Shown piece after piece: positions 8,994 through 20,233 of a stretch of 64,000 nucleotides of DNA. The first letter of the stretch is position 1. Every line of letters begins with the position of its first letter. The notes under the pieces were generated by a model. It ran no database searches. It was not told where the DNA came from and saw only the letters and a list, made by a program, of their open reading frames with translations. The position numbers and the translations under genes were made by a program. Source of the DNA: Pseudomonas paralcaligenes (lineage in GTDB: Bacteria > Pseudomonadota > Gammaproteobacteria > Pseudomonadales > Pseudomonadaceae); NCBI RefSeq assembly GCF_019655855.1, contig NZ_BPFX01000007.1, positions 516,361-580,360 on the forward strand. The letters run 5' to 3'.

Positions 8994-9953
8994 TCAGGCG
9001 ACGCCGAGGCTGTCGGCGATCACCGCCAGGGCGAGCTGCTCCGTGCGGCTGATCCGGCTGCCGAAGCCGAAGAAGCCACCCGAGGCGCTGGCCACGTCCC
9101 GCGCCATGGCGAGCACCGCCTCGCCGAAGCGGCGACCGGCCTCCGGAGATATCCGCGCATCGACCAGGGCGCGCACCTGGCGCAGTTCGGTGGCGAATTC
9201 CGGCGGCTGCTCCAGCACCTGCGCCACCATCGGCGCCACGTCGTTGACCACGTTGGTCACGATGCGGGTCAGCAGCGGGTCGGCGTACTTGTCGGCCTCG
9301 ACCAGCTGGTTGCCGAAGGCGGCGATCTCCTTGCGGTCCACCTTGCCGTCGGAGGCGGCGACCAGGAAGAACACCAGGAACGGTACCCGGCGCAGCAGCT
9401 GGAACTCGTCCGGGTCGAACTGGCTGTTCTCCTCGCCCTGGTGCTGGGCGCTTTCGCCGGCCTGGTCGACGTAGACGTCGCGCCACAGCGCGCCGCCCTG
9501 CTCGTGGCTGTTCAGCCCGTCGAACAGGGCCTGGGTGAAGGCGTCCACCTCCTCCATCGAGAGGCCGTGCCACTGGCTGACCTTCAGGCGGTGCACGGCG
9601 AACCCGGAGGCGTGGGCGGCGTTGCGGTACGGCAGCAGGTACTGCAGCTGGCGCTGGCCGCCGTCGGCGAAACGGATATCCAGGCTGAGGCAGTCGGTCT
9701 TGCCGGTGGGCAGCGTGACCAGGGCGTCCTTGATGAACACCGCGCCGCGCTCGTCCGGCTGCAGCGCGTTGATCCGCCGCTCGCCGGTGGCCACGGCCTG
9801 GATGGAGCCCATCGCCAGGCGCTGCATGCTGCGCGAGTCGTCGGCCTTCAGGTAGCCGAGGATCGGCACCAGCACCTCGCCATCCGACACGCTCCAGAGC
9901 GCATGCCCCAGGAAATACCCCGCCATCTCGGCGACCCGCTGTGTGGCTTCCAT
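8994..9953 (-). CDS. TerB-like domain protein, 319 aa
   Basis: ATG start at 9953. The C-terminal third contains [19 protein letters not shown] followed by an all-helical stretch. This matches the TerB (tellurite resistance B-like) acidic helical domain, in which the SDGxVxxxE motif recurs. The N-terminal about 170 residues are mixed alpha/beta ([16 protein letters not shown]... and [21 protein letters not shown]), family unknown. TerB-like domains are associated with metal or stress-response assemblies at the membrane. No tellurite cluster is present here, so the substrate or partner is unknown. The two-TM protein downstream may be a partner (inference from order). Confidence 0.6.
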   Translation of the reverse strand: MEATQRVAEMAGYFLGHALWSVSDGEVLVPILGYLKADDSRSMQRLAMGSIQAVATGERRINALQPDERGAVFIKDALVTLPTGKTDCLSLDIRFADGGQRQLQYLLPYRNAAHASGFAVHRLKVSQWHGLSMEEVDAFTQALFDGLNSHEQGGALWRDVYVDQAGESAQHQGEENSQFDPDEFQLLRRVPFLVFFLVAASDGKVDRKEIAAFGNQLVEADKYADPLLTRIVTNVVNDVAPMVAQVLEQPPEFATELRQVRALVDARISPEAGRRFGEAVLAMARDVASASGGFFGFGSRISRTEQLALAVIADSLGVA

Positions 9954-10047
9954 ATCCCTTCTCCTCGTTGGCTGGATATGGGGCGGATTATTCCAGCGGA
10001 CCGGCCGCCGATCAGTTCCGGACTTGTCAGGCGCGGGGCCGCTGCGG

Positions 10048-10062
10048 TTGACATCCTGTCAA
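10048..10062. promoter_or_regulatory. Inverted repeat upstream of metH
   Basis: TTGACA-TCC-TGTCAA is a perfect 6-bp inverted repeat 106 bases before the metH start, in the 214-base gap between divergent genes. It could be a regulator site or contain a -35 element. No matching -10 is placed well, and it does not match a MetR or MetJ consensus that I know. No riboswitch-like structure was recognised in this leader. Confidence 0.3.
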
Positions 10063-10167
10063 GTCGACAACATGAGCCGAATTCATGCAAACCCCGCAGC
10101 GCCCGGAATTCCACGCGGCTTTGCTATCATCTGGCACTTTTCCGCACGCTTCCCCCAGGTAGTCCCC

Positions 10168-13878
<3,711 letters not shown>

Positions 13879-13897
13879 GCAGGAGGACAGGGAAGTC

Positions 13898-15316
13898 ATG
13901 CCGCAAGATACGGATCGCCCGCTTACCACAGCACTGCCGATAACCGGCGAAGTGCCCACGCAACGGATCGGCATCATCGGCAGTGGCTTCTGCGGTACCG
14001 CCCTCGCCATCCACCTTCTGCAGAAGGCTGATCGCCCTTTGCATGTGCGGCTGCTCAATCGTACCGGGCAACTGGCCCGTGGCCTGGCCTACGGCACCCG
14101 CTCGGCCAGCCATGTCCTGAATGTCCCGGCCGAACGCATGAGCCTGTTCACCGACAAGCCGGGCGACTTCCTCGACTTCGCCCGCCACGAACTACCCGAG
14201 GCAAAGCCGGGCGACTTTCTGCCGCGTCGTCTCTACGGCGACTACCTGCAACGGCGCCTCGACCAGGCGATCGCCAACCGCGCGCCCACCGTCACCTTCG
14301 AGTGCGAGCAGGCGCATGTGGTCGACCTGGTACGAGAAGACGACCGATACCTGCTCCGCCTCGACGACGGCCGCAGCATCACGAGCGACAAGGTGGTGAT
14401 CGCCACCGGCAATTTCACGCCAGCCACACCTGGCGCCCTGTGTGAACTGATCGGTGATCCCCGCTACATCGCCGATCCCTGGCACCACGCCGCCCTGGAT
14501 GGCATCGCGACGGATGCCCGCGTGCTTCTGCTGGGCACCGGCCTTACCATGTACGACATGGCCCTGGCGCTGCAGGACCGTGGCCACCAGGGCCCGATGC
14601 TGGCCATGTCCCGCAGGGCGCTGCTGCCTCACGGCCATCGCGACAATGCCGAGCACCCTCGCCTGCCCCAGCTTCCCGCCAACCTGAAGGCGAAGGGCAG
14701 CGCCCGCCAGTTGCTGTCGCGGGTAAGAACCTTCGTGCGCAACGCCGAGGCCGATGGCTTCGACTGGCGTGACGCGATAGCGGCTCTGCGTCCCGTCACT
14801 CCAGCGCTGTGGCAGATGCTGGACGCACGCGAGCAACGGCGCTTCCTTTGCCACCTGCAGGCCTACTGGGACATCCATCGCCACCGGGCCGCCCCCTTCA
14901 TAGCCGGCCGTGTGGAGCGACTGCTGCAGGGGCAGCTTCGCGTGCAGCCGGCACGACTCGTGGCGGTGGATGGGGCGGCGGACTGCCTGAACCTGCAGGT
15001 GCGGCCTCGAGGCAGCAGCAGCCCCATGCCGCTGGTGGTCGATCACATCATCAACTGCACCGGTCCCTGCAACGATCTCCGCAACCTCGACGAACCGATG
15101 CTCAATGCCCTGCAGGCCCGCGGCGAGGTGGTCCAGGATGACAATCGCATCGGCCTGAACGTCGACGATGACTACCACCTGCTGAACACCGAGGGCCATC
15201 CACAATCCGGGCTCTACCTGCTCAGCCCGATGCTGCGCGCCCGCTACTGGGAGAGCACCGCCGTTCCGGAGCTGCGCCAGCATGCCGAGCGCCTGGCGCT
15301 GCAACTGCTCCGATGA
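13898..15316 (+). CDS. FAD/NAD(P)-binding protein (NAD_binding_9 type), 472 aa
   Basis: ATG at 13898, with AGGAGG at 13881 and GGAAG closer. A Rossmann dinucleotide motif IGIIGSGFCGTALAIHLL lies at about residue 24. It is followed by LARGLAYGT and HVLNVPAERMSLF, typical of the FAD/NAD(P)-binding family related to HcaR/YdhS-like proteins. A second nucleotide motif (VLLLGTGLTMYDMALAL) lies near residue 205. The protein is probably a soluble flavoprotein oxidoreductase or hydroxylase-like enzyme; the substrate is unknown. It is 19 bases downstream of metH and just upstream of a DUF6176 gene, so co-transcription with metH is possible, but a functional link is not evident. Confidence 0.75.
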   Translation: MPQDTDRPLTTALPITGEVPTQRIGIIGSGFCGTALAIHLLQKADRPLHVRLLNRTGQLARGLAYGTRSASHVLNVPAERMSLFTDKPGDFLDFARHELPEAKPGDFLPRRLYGDYLQRRLDQAIANRAPTVTFECEQAHVVDLVREDDRYLLRLDDGRSITSDKVVIATGNFTPATPGALCELIGDPRYIADPWHHAALDGIATDARVLLLGTGLTMYDMALALQDRGHQGPMLAMSRRALLPHGHRDNAEHPRLPQLPANLKAKGSARQLLSRVRTFVRNAEADGFDWRDAIAALRPVTPALWQMLDAREQRRFLCHLQAYWDIHRHRAAPFIAGRVERLLQGQLRVQPARLVAVDGAADCLNLQVRPRGSSSPMPLVVDHIINCTGPCNDLRNLDEPMLNALQARGEVVQDDNRIGLNVDDDYHLLNTEGHPQSGLYLLSPMLRARYWESTAVPELRQHAERLALQLLR

Positions 15317-15328
15317 CGAGGAACTGAT

Positions 15329-15655
15329 GTGGACATCAAGGCCAGACTGATTCGCCTCAAGCCCGACACCGGCGCCCTGGTCGCCGGCTGGCAGGAGCGC
15401 ATCCTCCAGCTCAAGGAACAGGCCATCGAGTCCATCCGCAACGAGGGCATCGAGGTCGAGTCCTGGTTCCAGGTGCAGATCGCCGGCGAGCACTACCTGC
15501 TCGCCTACATCCGCAGCCAGGACATCGAGCGGGCCCAGGCGATCGGCGCCCAGTCCAGCCTGGAGGTGGACGCCGTGCACCGGCAGTTCAAGCGCGACAC
15601 CTGGGACCGCGAAGGCATGATCGACTGCGAGCTGCTGGTGGACCTGCAGGCATGA
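15329..15655 (+). CDS. DUF6176 family protein, 108 aa
   Basis: Start is the GTG at 15329 (MDIKARLIRLKPDTG), with GAGGAA 5 bases upstream; the ATG two bases earlier is out of frame. The single small domain (LKEQAIESIRNEGIEVESWF...LLAYIRSQDIE) is a ferredoxin-like alpha/beta sandwich of the DUF6176 type. No catalytic motif is recognised. It lies 12 bases after the flavoprotein gene and 25 bases before pnuC, in a compact plus-strand run that is probably one transcript. Confidence 0.6.
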   Translation: MDIKARLIRLKPDTGALVAGWQERILQLKEQAIESIRNEGIEVESWFQVQIAGEHYLLAYIRSQDIERAQAIGAQSSLEVDAVHRQFKRDTWDREGMIDCELLVDLQA

Positions 15656-15680
15656 TCGGCACGAGCCGCCCCGGCGACGA

Positions 15681-16232
15681 ATGACGCCCCTCGAACTCCT
15701 CGCCTCCGCCCTGGGCGTCACCGCCGTCTGGCTGACGGTGCGCCAGAACAGCCTGTGCTGGCCCATCGGCCTGCTCATGGTGCTGCTCTACGCCTGGTTC
15801 TTCTTCGATGCCCGCCTCTACTCGCTGGTGCTGCTGCACGGCGTGTTCGCCGCCATGCAGCTGTACGGCTGGTGGCAATGGCGCCAGGGCGTGGACGAGA
15901 GCGGCCGGCGCCCGATCAGCGATGCTGGCCGAGGCGAAGCGCTGATCGGACTGGGCGCGGCCGTGCTGATCGGCCTGCTGCTGGGGCTGGTCATGGATCG
16001 CTTCACCGAGGCCGTCCAGCCTTGGCCGGACGCATTCCTGACCGCCTTCAGCCTGCTGGCCCAGCTGTGGATGGCGCTCAAGCGCTGGCAGTGCTGGCTG
16101 CTGTGGATCGTGGTCGACGTGCTCTACGTCGGCTTCTTCGCCCTTCAGGACTACTGGCTGACCGCCGGACTGTACGGCGTGTTCACCGCCCTGGCCGTGC
16201 TCGGCCTGCGCGAATGGCGGGCCGCCCGGTGA
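15681..16232 (+). CDS. pnuC: Nicotinamide riboside transporter PnuC
   Basis: A 183-aa membrane protein with about seven hydrophobic helices. It has the PnuC pattern of paired tryptophans and aromatic residues (GWWQWRQG; WQCWLLWIVVDVLYV) that line the nicotinamide riboside path. PnuC proteins facilitate diffusion of nicotinamide riboside across the inner membrane for NAD salvage. The last bases overlap the next gene, an NR-kinase-like ATPase, as GTGA. This pairing of transport with phosphorylation traps the substrate and strongly supports the call. Confidence 0.88.
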   Translation: MTPLELLASALGVTAVWLTVRQNSLCWPIGLLMVLLYAWFFFDARLYSLVLLHGVFAAMQLYGWWQWRQGVDESGRRPISDAGRGEALIGLGAAVLIGLLLGLVMDRFTEAVQPWPDAFLTAFSLLAQLWMALKRWQCWLLWIVVDVLYVGFFALQDYWLTAGLYGVFTALAVLGLREWRAAR

Positions 16233-16750
16233 AGGTGGTGGTGCTGACCGGCCCCGAGTCCAGCGGCAAGAGCTTTCTCGCACAGCGCCTGCAACAGCGC
16301 TTTGGCGGCCTGGTGGTCGGCGAGTACGTGCGCCACTTCATCGAACGCGAGCGACGCGACACCTGCCTCGCGGACATCCCCGCCATCGCCCGCGGCCAGC
16401 TGGATTGGGAAGACGCCGCCCGCGCCCGCGAGCCAGCGCTGCTGATCCTCGACACCCACCTGCTGAGCAACATCCTGTGGAGCCGGACCCTGTTCGGCGA
16501 CTGCCCGGCCTGGCTGGAAACGGAACTGCTGGCCCGCCGCTACGACCTGCACCTGCTGCTGTCGCCGCTGGGCGTCGACTGGCAGAGCGACGGCCAGCGC
16601 TGCCAGCCCGACCTGGCCGACCGCCTGCGCTTCCACCAGCACTGCGGCGACTGGCTGCGCCAGCACGGCCAGGCCTGCGTCGATGTCGGCGGCGACTGGG
16701 CGCAGCGCGAGCGCCAGGTTCTTGAACAGGTCGCGCGGCTGATCGACTGA
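16229..16750 (+). CDS. NadR-like nicotinamide riboside kinase (AAA_28), 173 aa
   Basis: A P-loop GPESSGKS sits at residues 8-15, followed by QRLQQRFGGLVVGEYVRHFIE and an LLILDTHLL Walker B-like strand. This matches the C-terminal ribosylnicotinamide kinase domain of NadR without the NMN adenylyltransferase or HTH parts. I favour the GTG start at 16229, which overlaps the pnuC stop (GTGA). An ATG at 16214 in the same frame would add five residues and is the alternative. The expected reaction is NR + ATP to NMN + ADP, coupling import by PnuC to NAD synthesis. Confidence 0.8.
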   Translation: MKVVVLTGPESSGKSFLAQRLQQRFGGLVVGEYVRHFIERERRDTCLADIPAIARGQLDWEDAARAREPALLILDTHLLSNILWSRTLFGDCPAWLETELLARRYDLHLLLSPLGVDWQSDGQRCQPDLADRLRFHQHCGDWLRQHGQACVDVGGDWAQRERQVLEQVARLID

Positions 16751-16818
16751 AACAGAGGGAACCTGCCCTACACTGCGGGTTATCGAACACCTTGCCCACC
16801 AGACGCCGCAGGAAGCCC

Positions 16819-17472
16819 ATGTCGCCCATCACCTACATCCGCCGCCACCCCTCCGCCGGCCTGCTGTTCGTCCAGCTGCTCGGCGTGCTGCTGTATCCCT
16901 GGATGGAAGACACCCAGATCGGCCGAGCGCTGTTCGGCGCGTTCGGCGTGCTGGTCCTGGGCATGGCGCTGCACGTGGTCAAGCGCAGCCCGGCGCAGGC
17001 CTGGGTGGCCGGCGTGCTGGCCGTGCTGGTGGTGGGCCTGACGCTGCTCGACGTGGTCACCCCCAGCCTGCTACTGGAAGCGCTGATCTCGGTACTGGAG
17101 GCGGCCTTCTACTTCTACGCCACGGCCAGCCTGATCGCCTATATGAGCGCCGACCTGCACGCCAGCACCGACGAGCTGTATGCCGTCGGCGCCACCTTCA
17201 CCCTGCTCGCCTGGGCATTCGCCCACCTCTACACCTTCTGCCAGCTGCTGGTGCCCGGCAGCTTCGGCGCGGCCATCGAGCCCGAGGCGGCGCGCACCTG
17301 GATGGAGCTGCTGTACCTCAGCTTCACCACCCTCTCCGGCGTCGGCCTGAGCGACATCACGCCACTCACCCCGGTGGCCCGCTCGCTGGTGATGATCGAA
17401 CAGTTCGCCGGGGTCATGTACCTCGCCCTGGTGGTGTCGCGGCTGATCGCCATGACCGTGGCCAAGCGCTGA
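16819..17472 (+). CDS. Ion channel-like integral membrane protein, 217 aa
   Basis: ATG at 16819 (MSPITYIRRHP), with CAGGAAG 8 bases upstream; an earlier in-frame start would add an arginine-rich tail. There are six hydrophobic stretches. A pore-loop-like region LYLSFTTLSGVGLSDITP precedes the last helix, as in two-TM/six-TM K+ channels. The usual TVGYGD filter is replaced by TLSGVGLSD. Either the selectivity is changed or the protein is a non-conducting relative. It follows the NR-kinase gene by 68 bases. Location is the inner membrane; substrate unproven. Confidence 0.65.
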   Translation: MSPITYIRRHPSAGLLFVQLLGVLLYPWMEDTQIGRALFGAFGVLVLGMALHVVKRSPAQAWVAGVLAVLVVGLTLLDVVTPSLLLEALISVLEAAFYFYATASLIAYMSADLHASTDELYAVGATFTLLAWAFAHLYTFCQLLVPGSFGAAIEPEAARTWMELLYLSFTTLSGVGLSDITPLTPVARSLVMIEQFAGVMYLALVVSRLIAMTVAKR

Positions 17473-17480
17473 AAAAACTC

Positions 17481-17508
17481 GAACTCCGCCAGGAGCGCGC
17501 CGCTCCAA
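17481..17508 (+). promoter_or_regulatory. Possible AlgU/RpoE-type promoter for osmE
   Basis: GAACTC followed after 17 bases by TCCAA resembles the AlgU (sigma-22) consensus GAACTT-N16/17-TCTGA. It lies about 40 bases before the osmE start. osmE homologues are osmotic/envelope-stress genes, which fits, but the -10 half matches only partly. Confidence 0.3.
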
Positions 17509-17549
17509 AAACCAGGGAGCCAGTCCGGCTCATGCGATGGAGCGACACT

Positions 17550-17882
17550 ATGTACAAGCGCACTCTGGCAGCACTGGGCGTGGTCACCGTGATCACCGGC
17601 TGTTCCACCGTGGAAAACCCGGCCGACTACGTGACCTACCGCGACGAACCACTGGTCCAGGACATCCGCGACGGCATGACCAAGGAGCAGGTCCGCACCC
17701 TCGGCGGCCCGCCTTCCTCGGAAGTGGAAAACACCGTCACGCCCGGCACCTGCAACAACTACGTTCTCAACGTGGACGGCAAGGAACAGCCCTACTACGT
17801 GACCTTCGACGTCAACGACCGGGTCGAGGGCAAGGGCTTCATGACCTGCGAGCAGCACCAGAAGAACAAGCGACGCATCTGA
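17550..17882 (+). CDS. osmE: OsmE-type SmpA/OmlA-domain lipoprotein, 110 aa
   Basis: The ATG at 17550 (MYKRTLAALGVVTVITGCS) is preferred because GGAG lies 7 bases upstream. It gives a short type II signal with lipobox VITGC. The mature part has the SmpA/OmlA (BamE-like) pattern GMTKEQVRTLGGPPSSEV...GTCNNY, closely matching E. coli OsmE as I remember it (KPSSEV...GTCQTY...TCAEY). It is probably an osmotically induced outer-membrane lipoprotein facing the periplasm. It is transcribed convergently with bcp; a mobile element and a bidirectional terminator separate them. Confidence 0.85.
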   Translation: MYKRTLAALGVVTVITGCSTVENPADYVTYRDEPLVQDIRDGMTKEQVRTLGGPPSSEVENTVTPGTCNNYVLNVDGKEQPYYVTFDVNDRVEGKGFMTCEQHQKNKRRI

Positions 17883-17885
17883 CCC

Positions 17886-17908
17886 ACGGTAGGGTGCGCC
17901 GCGCGCAC
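17886..17908. repeat. GGTAGGGTGCGCC-type intergenic repeat
   Basis: GGTAGGGTGCGCCGCGCGCACC is a short, imperfectly self-complementary motif of a kind that recurs between genes in many Pseudomonas genomes. One copy is seen, just after osmE and before the mobile element at 17.93 kb. Confidence 0.35.
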
Positions 17909-17931
17909 CACTGCTCCCTGCGCACCGCCCA

Positions 17932-18063
17932 AGTGTCTCCGGTTAAGTGTTACCCACCTTGTGGGAGCGGATTTATCCGCGAATTTCGCGGCCAGTCGGA
18001 TGCCGCCCAGCCGCCCCCCACAAAAGCAGGGTTGCTCTACCAACACGTAACGGGGACATAGCC
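17932..18063. mobile_element. Small non-coding element, REP-core type (copy A)
   Basis: The right end (18041-18063) is an intact terminal repeat reading CAACACGTAACGGGGACAT to AGCC. The left end near 17934 (TGTCTCCGGTTAAGTGTTA) is a degenerate inverted copy. Between them is a REP palindrome (GTGGGAGCGGATTTATCCGCG...) with the same flanking order as copies at 22509 and 44458. The right end abuts AAACGAAA and then the osmE/bcp terminator hairpin. No matching left direct repeat is visible, so this is probably an old copy. Confidence 0.75.
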
Positions 18064-18066
18064 AAA

Positions 18067-18098
18067 CGAAAAGCCCTGGCTCAGGCCAGGGCTTTTCG
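18067..18098. terminator. Bidirectional rho-independent terminator, osmE/bcp
   Basis: CGAAAAGCCCTGGC and its exact complement form a 14-bp stem with loop TCAG. A/T tracts at both ends allow use from either strand. It sits between the convergent genes osmE (plus) and bcp (minus). Confidence 0.9.
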
Positions 18099-18122
18099 TA
18101 GGCATACTGGAACCGGACTACC

Positions 18123-18596
18123 TCAGCCCTTGTTCAACGCCTCGGCCGCGGCCAGCACCTCATCCACATGCCCCGGCACCTTCACGCCGCGCCATTCGCG
18201 GCGCAGCACACCGTCGGCGTCGATCAGGAAGGTGCTGCGGTCGATGCCCATGTATTCCTTGCCGTACAGCTTCTTCAGCTTGATCACGTCGAACAGCTGG
18301 CAGAGCGCCTCGTCCTTGTCGCTGATCAGCTCGAAGGGGAATTCCTGCTTGCACTTGAAGTTCTCGTGGGACTTGATGCCGTCGCGCGACACGCCGAAGA
18401 CCACGGTATTGGCCGCCTGGAACTGCGGATAGCGGTCACGGAAGCCCTGCCCCTCGGTGGTGCAGCCCGGGGTGCTGTCCTTGGGATAGAAATAGATCAC
18501 CACCTGGCGGCCCTTGAGCGCGGCCAGGAAAACCTGCTGGCCGCCGGTGGCGGCGGCGTTGAAGTCGGCGACCGGCTGGTCGAGGGAAACAGCCAT
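18123..18596 (-). CDS. bcp: Thioredoxin-dependent peroxiredoxin, BCP/PrxQ family
   Basis: A 157-aa cytosolic peroxidase reducing H2O2 and organic hydroperoxides. The peroxidatic cysteine C45 is in DSTPGCTTEG, followed by F..RYPQF. The residue five positions after C45, where many BCPs carry the resolving cysteine (PGCTTEAC), is not a cysteine here (PGCTTEGQG). The other two cysteines are in FKCKQE and ALCQLF. This places it in the 1-Cys or atypical subgroup. It is encoded head-to-tail with gcvR (16-base gap), an arrangement common in Pseudomonas. Confidence 0.93.
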   Translation of the reverse strand: MAVSLDQPVADFNAAATGGQQVFLAALKGRQVVIYFYPKDSTPGCTTEGQGFRDRYPQFQAANTVVFGVSRDGIKSHENFKCKQEFPFELISDKDEALCQLFDVIKLKKLYGKEYMGIDRSTFLIDADGVLRREWRGVKVPGHVDEVLAAAEALNKG

Positions 18597-18612
18597 GTTT
18601 CGGCTCCTTTTA

Positions 18613-19170
18613 TTAAGGATTCTGCGGGCGCCAGGGCTCGATCAGCGCATCCAGGTTCAGGGCGTCGGCGAAGTCGAGGAACTGGTCGCGCAGCCAGCTG
18701 ATCTGGGTGCCCGGCGGCAGGGTCACGGTCAGGGTGGCGTTGAGCAGCGTGCCGCCGGTCTGCGGCGCCTGGTAGGTGTCGCAGGTGATGTTCTCCAGCT
18801 CCACGCGGTGATCGCTGAAGAACTGGCACAGCTCGTTGAGGATGTCCGGACGATAGGCGCAGCTGACGTAGGCCACGTAGGGCAGCGAGTTGGGGCGCGC
18901 CTCGAGGGCGCCGCTGCGGATCATGTTGACGCTGAAGCCATGACGCTTGGCCAGCGCCGGCAAGGCGCCTTCGAGGCGGGCCAGGGCATCCCAGCTGCCG
19001 CTGATTTGGAGGGTCAGCGAGCTGTACTCGCCGTGACGGGTGAGACGGCTGCTGACAACGCCACAACGGTTTTCCTGGCTGGCCCGGCAGAGCACGCTGG
19101 TCAGCTCCATGGGGTTGGGGCCGAGGGCACTGATAACGAGGAATTGTTCGCGAACCTGAGGGGTGGACAT
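18613..19170 (-). CDS. gcvR: Glycine cleavage system transcriptional repressor-like ACT protein
   Basis: A 185-aa protein starting at ATG 19170 (MSTPQVREQFLVISALG). It contains two ACT-type ligand domains (about 8-85 and 95-170) with typical spacing (ALGPNPMELTSVLCRA; SCAYRPDILNELCQFF). GcvR proteins act by protein-protein contact, binding glycine and GcvA in E. coli. No DNA-binding domain is present. It diverges from dapA, as in other Pseudomonas genomes, and precedes bcp in one transcript. A role in glycine cleavage here is by homology. Confidence 0.85.
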   Translation of the reverse strand: MSTPQVREQFLVISALGPNPMELTSVLCRASQENRCGVVSSRLTRHGEYSSLTLQISGSWDALARLEGALPALAKRHGFSVNMIRSGALEARPNSLPYVAYVSCAYRPDILNELCQFFSDHRVELENITCDTYQAPQTGGTLLNATLTVTLPPGTQISWLRDQFLDFADALNLDALIEPWRPQNP

Positions 19171-19337
19171 GCAGCTTTCCTGAAACGAAGGGTCCCGGCG
19201 CAACGGGCGCCAGAGCAAAGGCAGAAGGGTAGCGAAAAGCGCCGCCCAGGGGAATGCCGGCCGGGCCTCCGCTCGCTTGTGCAACACCAGTGGCGCCAGT
19301 ACCATTACCGCTCTTTTTTCCGGCAGGAGCGGTTTGC

Positions 19338-20216
19338 ATGATTTCGGGCAGTATGGTGGCACTGGTCACGCCCATGGACGCACAAGGCGGTCTGGACTGG
19401 GCCGGGCTGAGCAAACTGGTCGACTTTCACCTGCAGGAAGGCACCAACGCCATAGTCGCCGTCGGCACTACCGGCGAATCCGCCACCCTGGACGTCGACG
19501 AGCACGTCGAAGTCATCCGCCGAGTGGTCGACCAGGTCGCCGGCCGCATCCCGGTCATCGCCGGCACCGGCGCCAACAGCACCCGCGAAGCCATCGAGCT
19601 GACCCAGAACGCCAATAGCGTCGGCGCCGACGCCTGCCTGCTGGTCACCCCCTACTACAACAAGCCGACCCAGGAAGGCCTGTACCAGCACTTCCGCCAC
19701 ATCGCCGAGAGCGTGGCGATTCCCCAGATCCTCTACAACGTGCCCGGCCGCACCGCCTGCGACATGCTGCCGGAAACCGTCGAGCGCCTGTCCAAGGTGG
19801 CCAACATCATCGGCATCAAGGAAGCCACCGGCGACCTGCAGCGCGGCCAGGAAATCCTCGACCGCGTCAGCTCCGACTTCCTCGTCTACTCCGGCGACGA
19901 CCCCACCGCCGTCGAACTGATGCTGATCGGCGGCAAGGGCAACATCTCGGTGACCGCCAACGTCGCCCCGCGCGCCATGGCCGACCTGTGCGCCGCCGCG
20001 ATGAACGGCGATGCCGCCGCCGCGCGCGCCATCAACGAGCGCCTGATGCCGCTGCACAAGAACCTGTTCATCGAATCCAACCCGATTCCGGTGAAGTGGG
20101 CCCTGCACGAGATGGGCCTGATGCAGGACGGCATCCGCCTGCCGCTGACCTGGCTCAGCCCGCGTTGTCACGAACCGCTGCGTCAGGCCATGCGCCAGTC
20201 CGGCGTCCTGGCTTAA
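19338..20216 (+). CDS. dapA: 4-hydroxy-tetrahydrodipicolinate synthase
   Basis: Catalyses condensation of pyruvate with aspartate semialdehyde, the first step of the lysine/diaminopimelate branch. It is 292 aa, the standard length. The Schiff-base lysine is K161 (GIKEATGDL), with TTGE near 44-47, YYNKPTQEG and LYNVPGRT. Start ATG 19338 has AGGAG 8 bases upstream; longer in-frame extensions are not conserved. It is followed 17 bases later by bamC, the usual Pseudomonas and E. coli dapA-bamC order. Confidence 0.97.
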   Translation: MISGSMVALVTPMDAQGGLDWAGLSKLVDFHLQEGTNAIVAVGTTGESATLDVDEHVEVIRRVVDQVAGRIPVIAGTGANSTREAIELTQNANSVGADACLLVTPYYNKPTQEGLYQHFRHIAESVAIPQILYNVPGRTACDMLPETVERLSKVANIIGIKEATGDLQRGQEILDRVSSDFLVYSGDDPTAVELMLIGGKGNISVTANVAPRAMADLCAAAMNGDAAAARAINERLMPLHKNLFIESNPIPVKWALHEMGLMQDGIRLPLTWLSPRCHEPLRQAMRQSGVLA

Positions 20217-20233
20217 TCGAGGAATACTTGCGC

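Noticed and set aside
9954..10167. Cobalamin, SAM or SAH riboswitch upstream of metH
   Set aside because: No conserved riboswitch core was recognised; only a short inverted repeat is seen.
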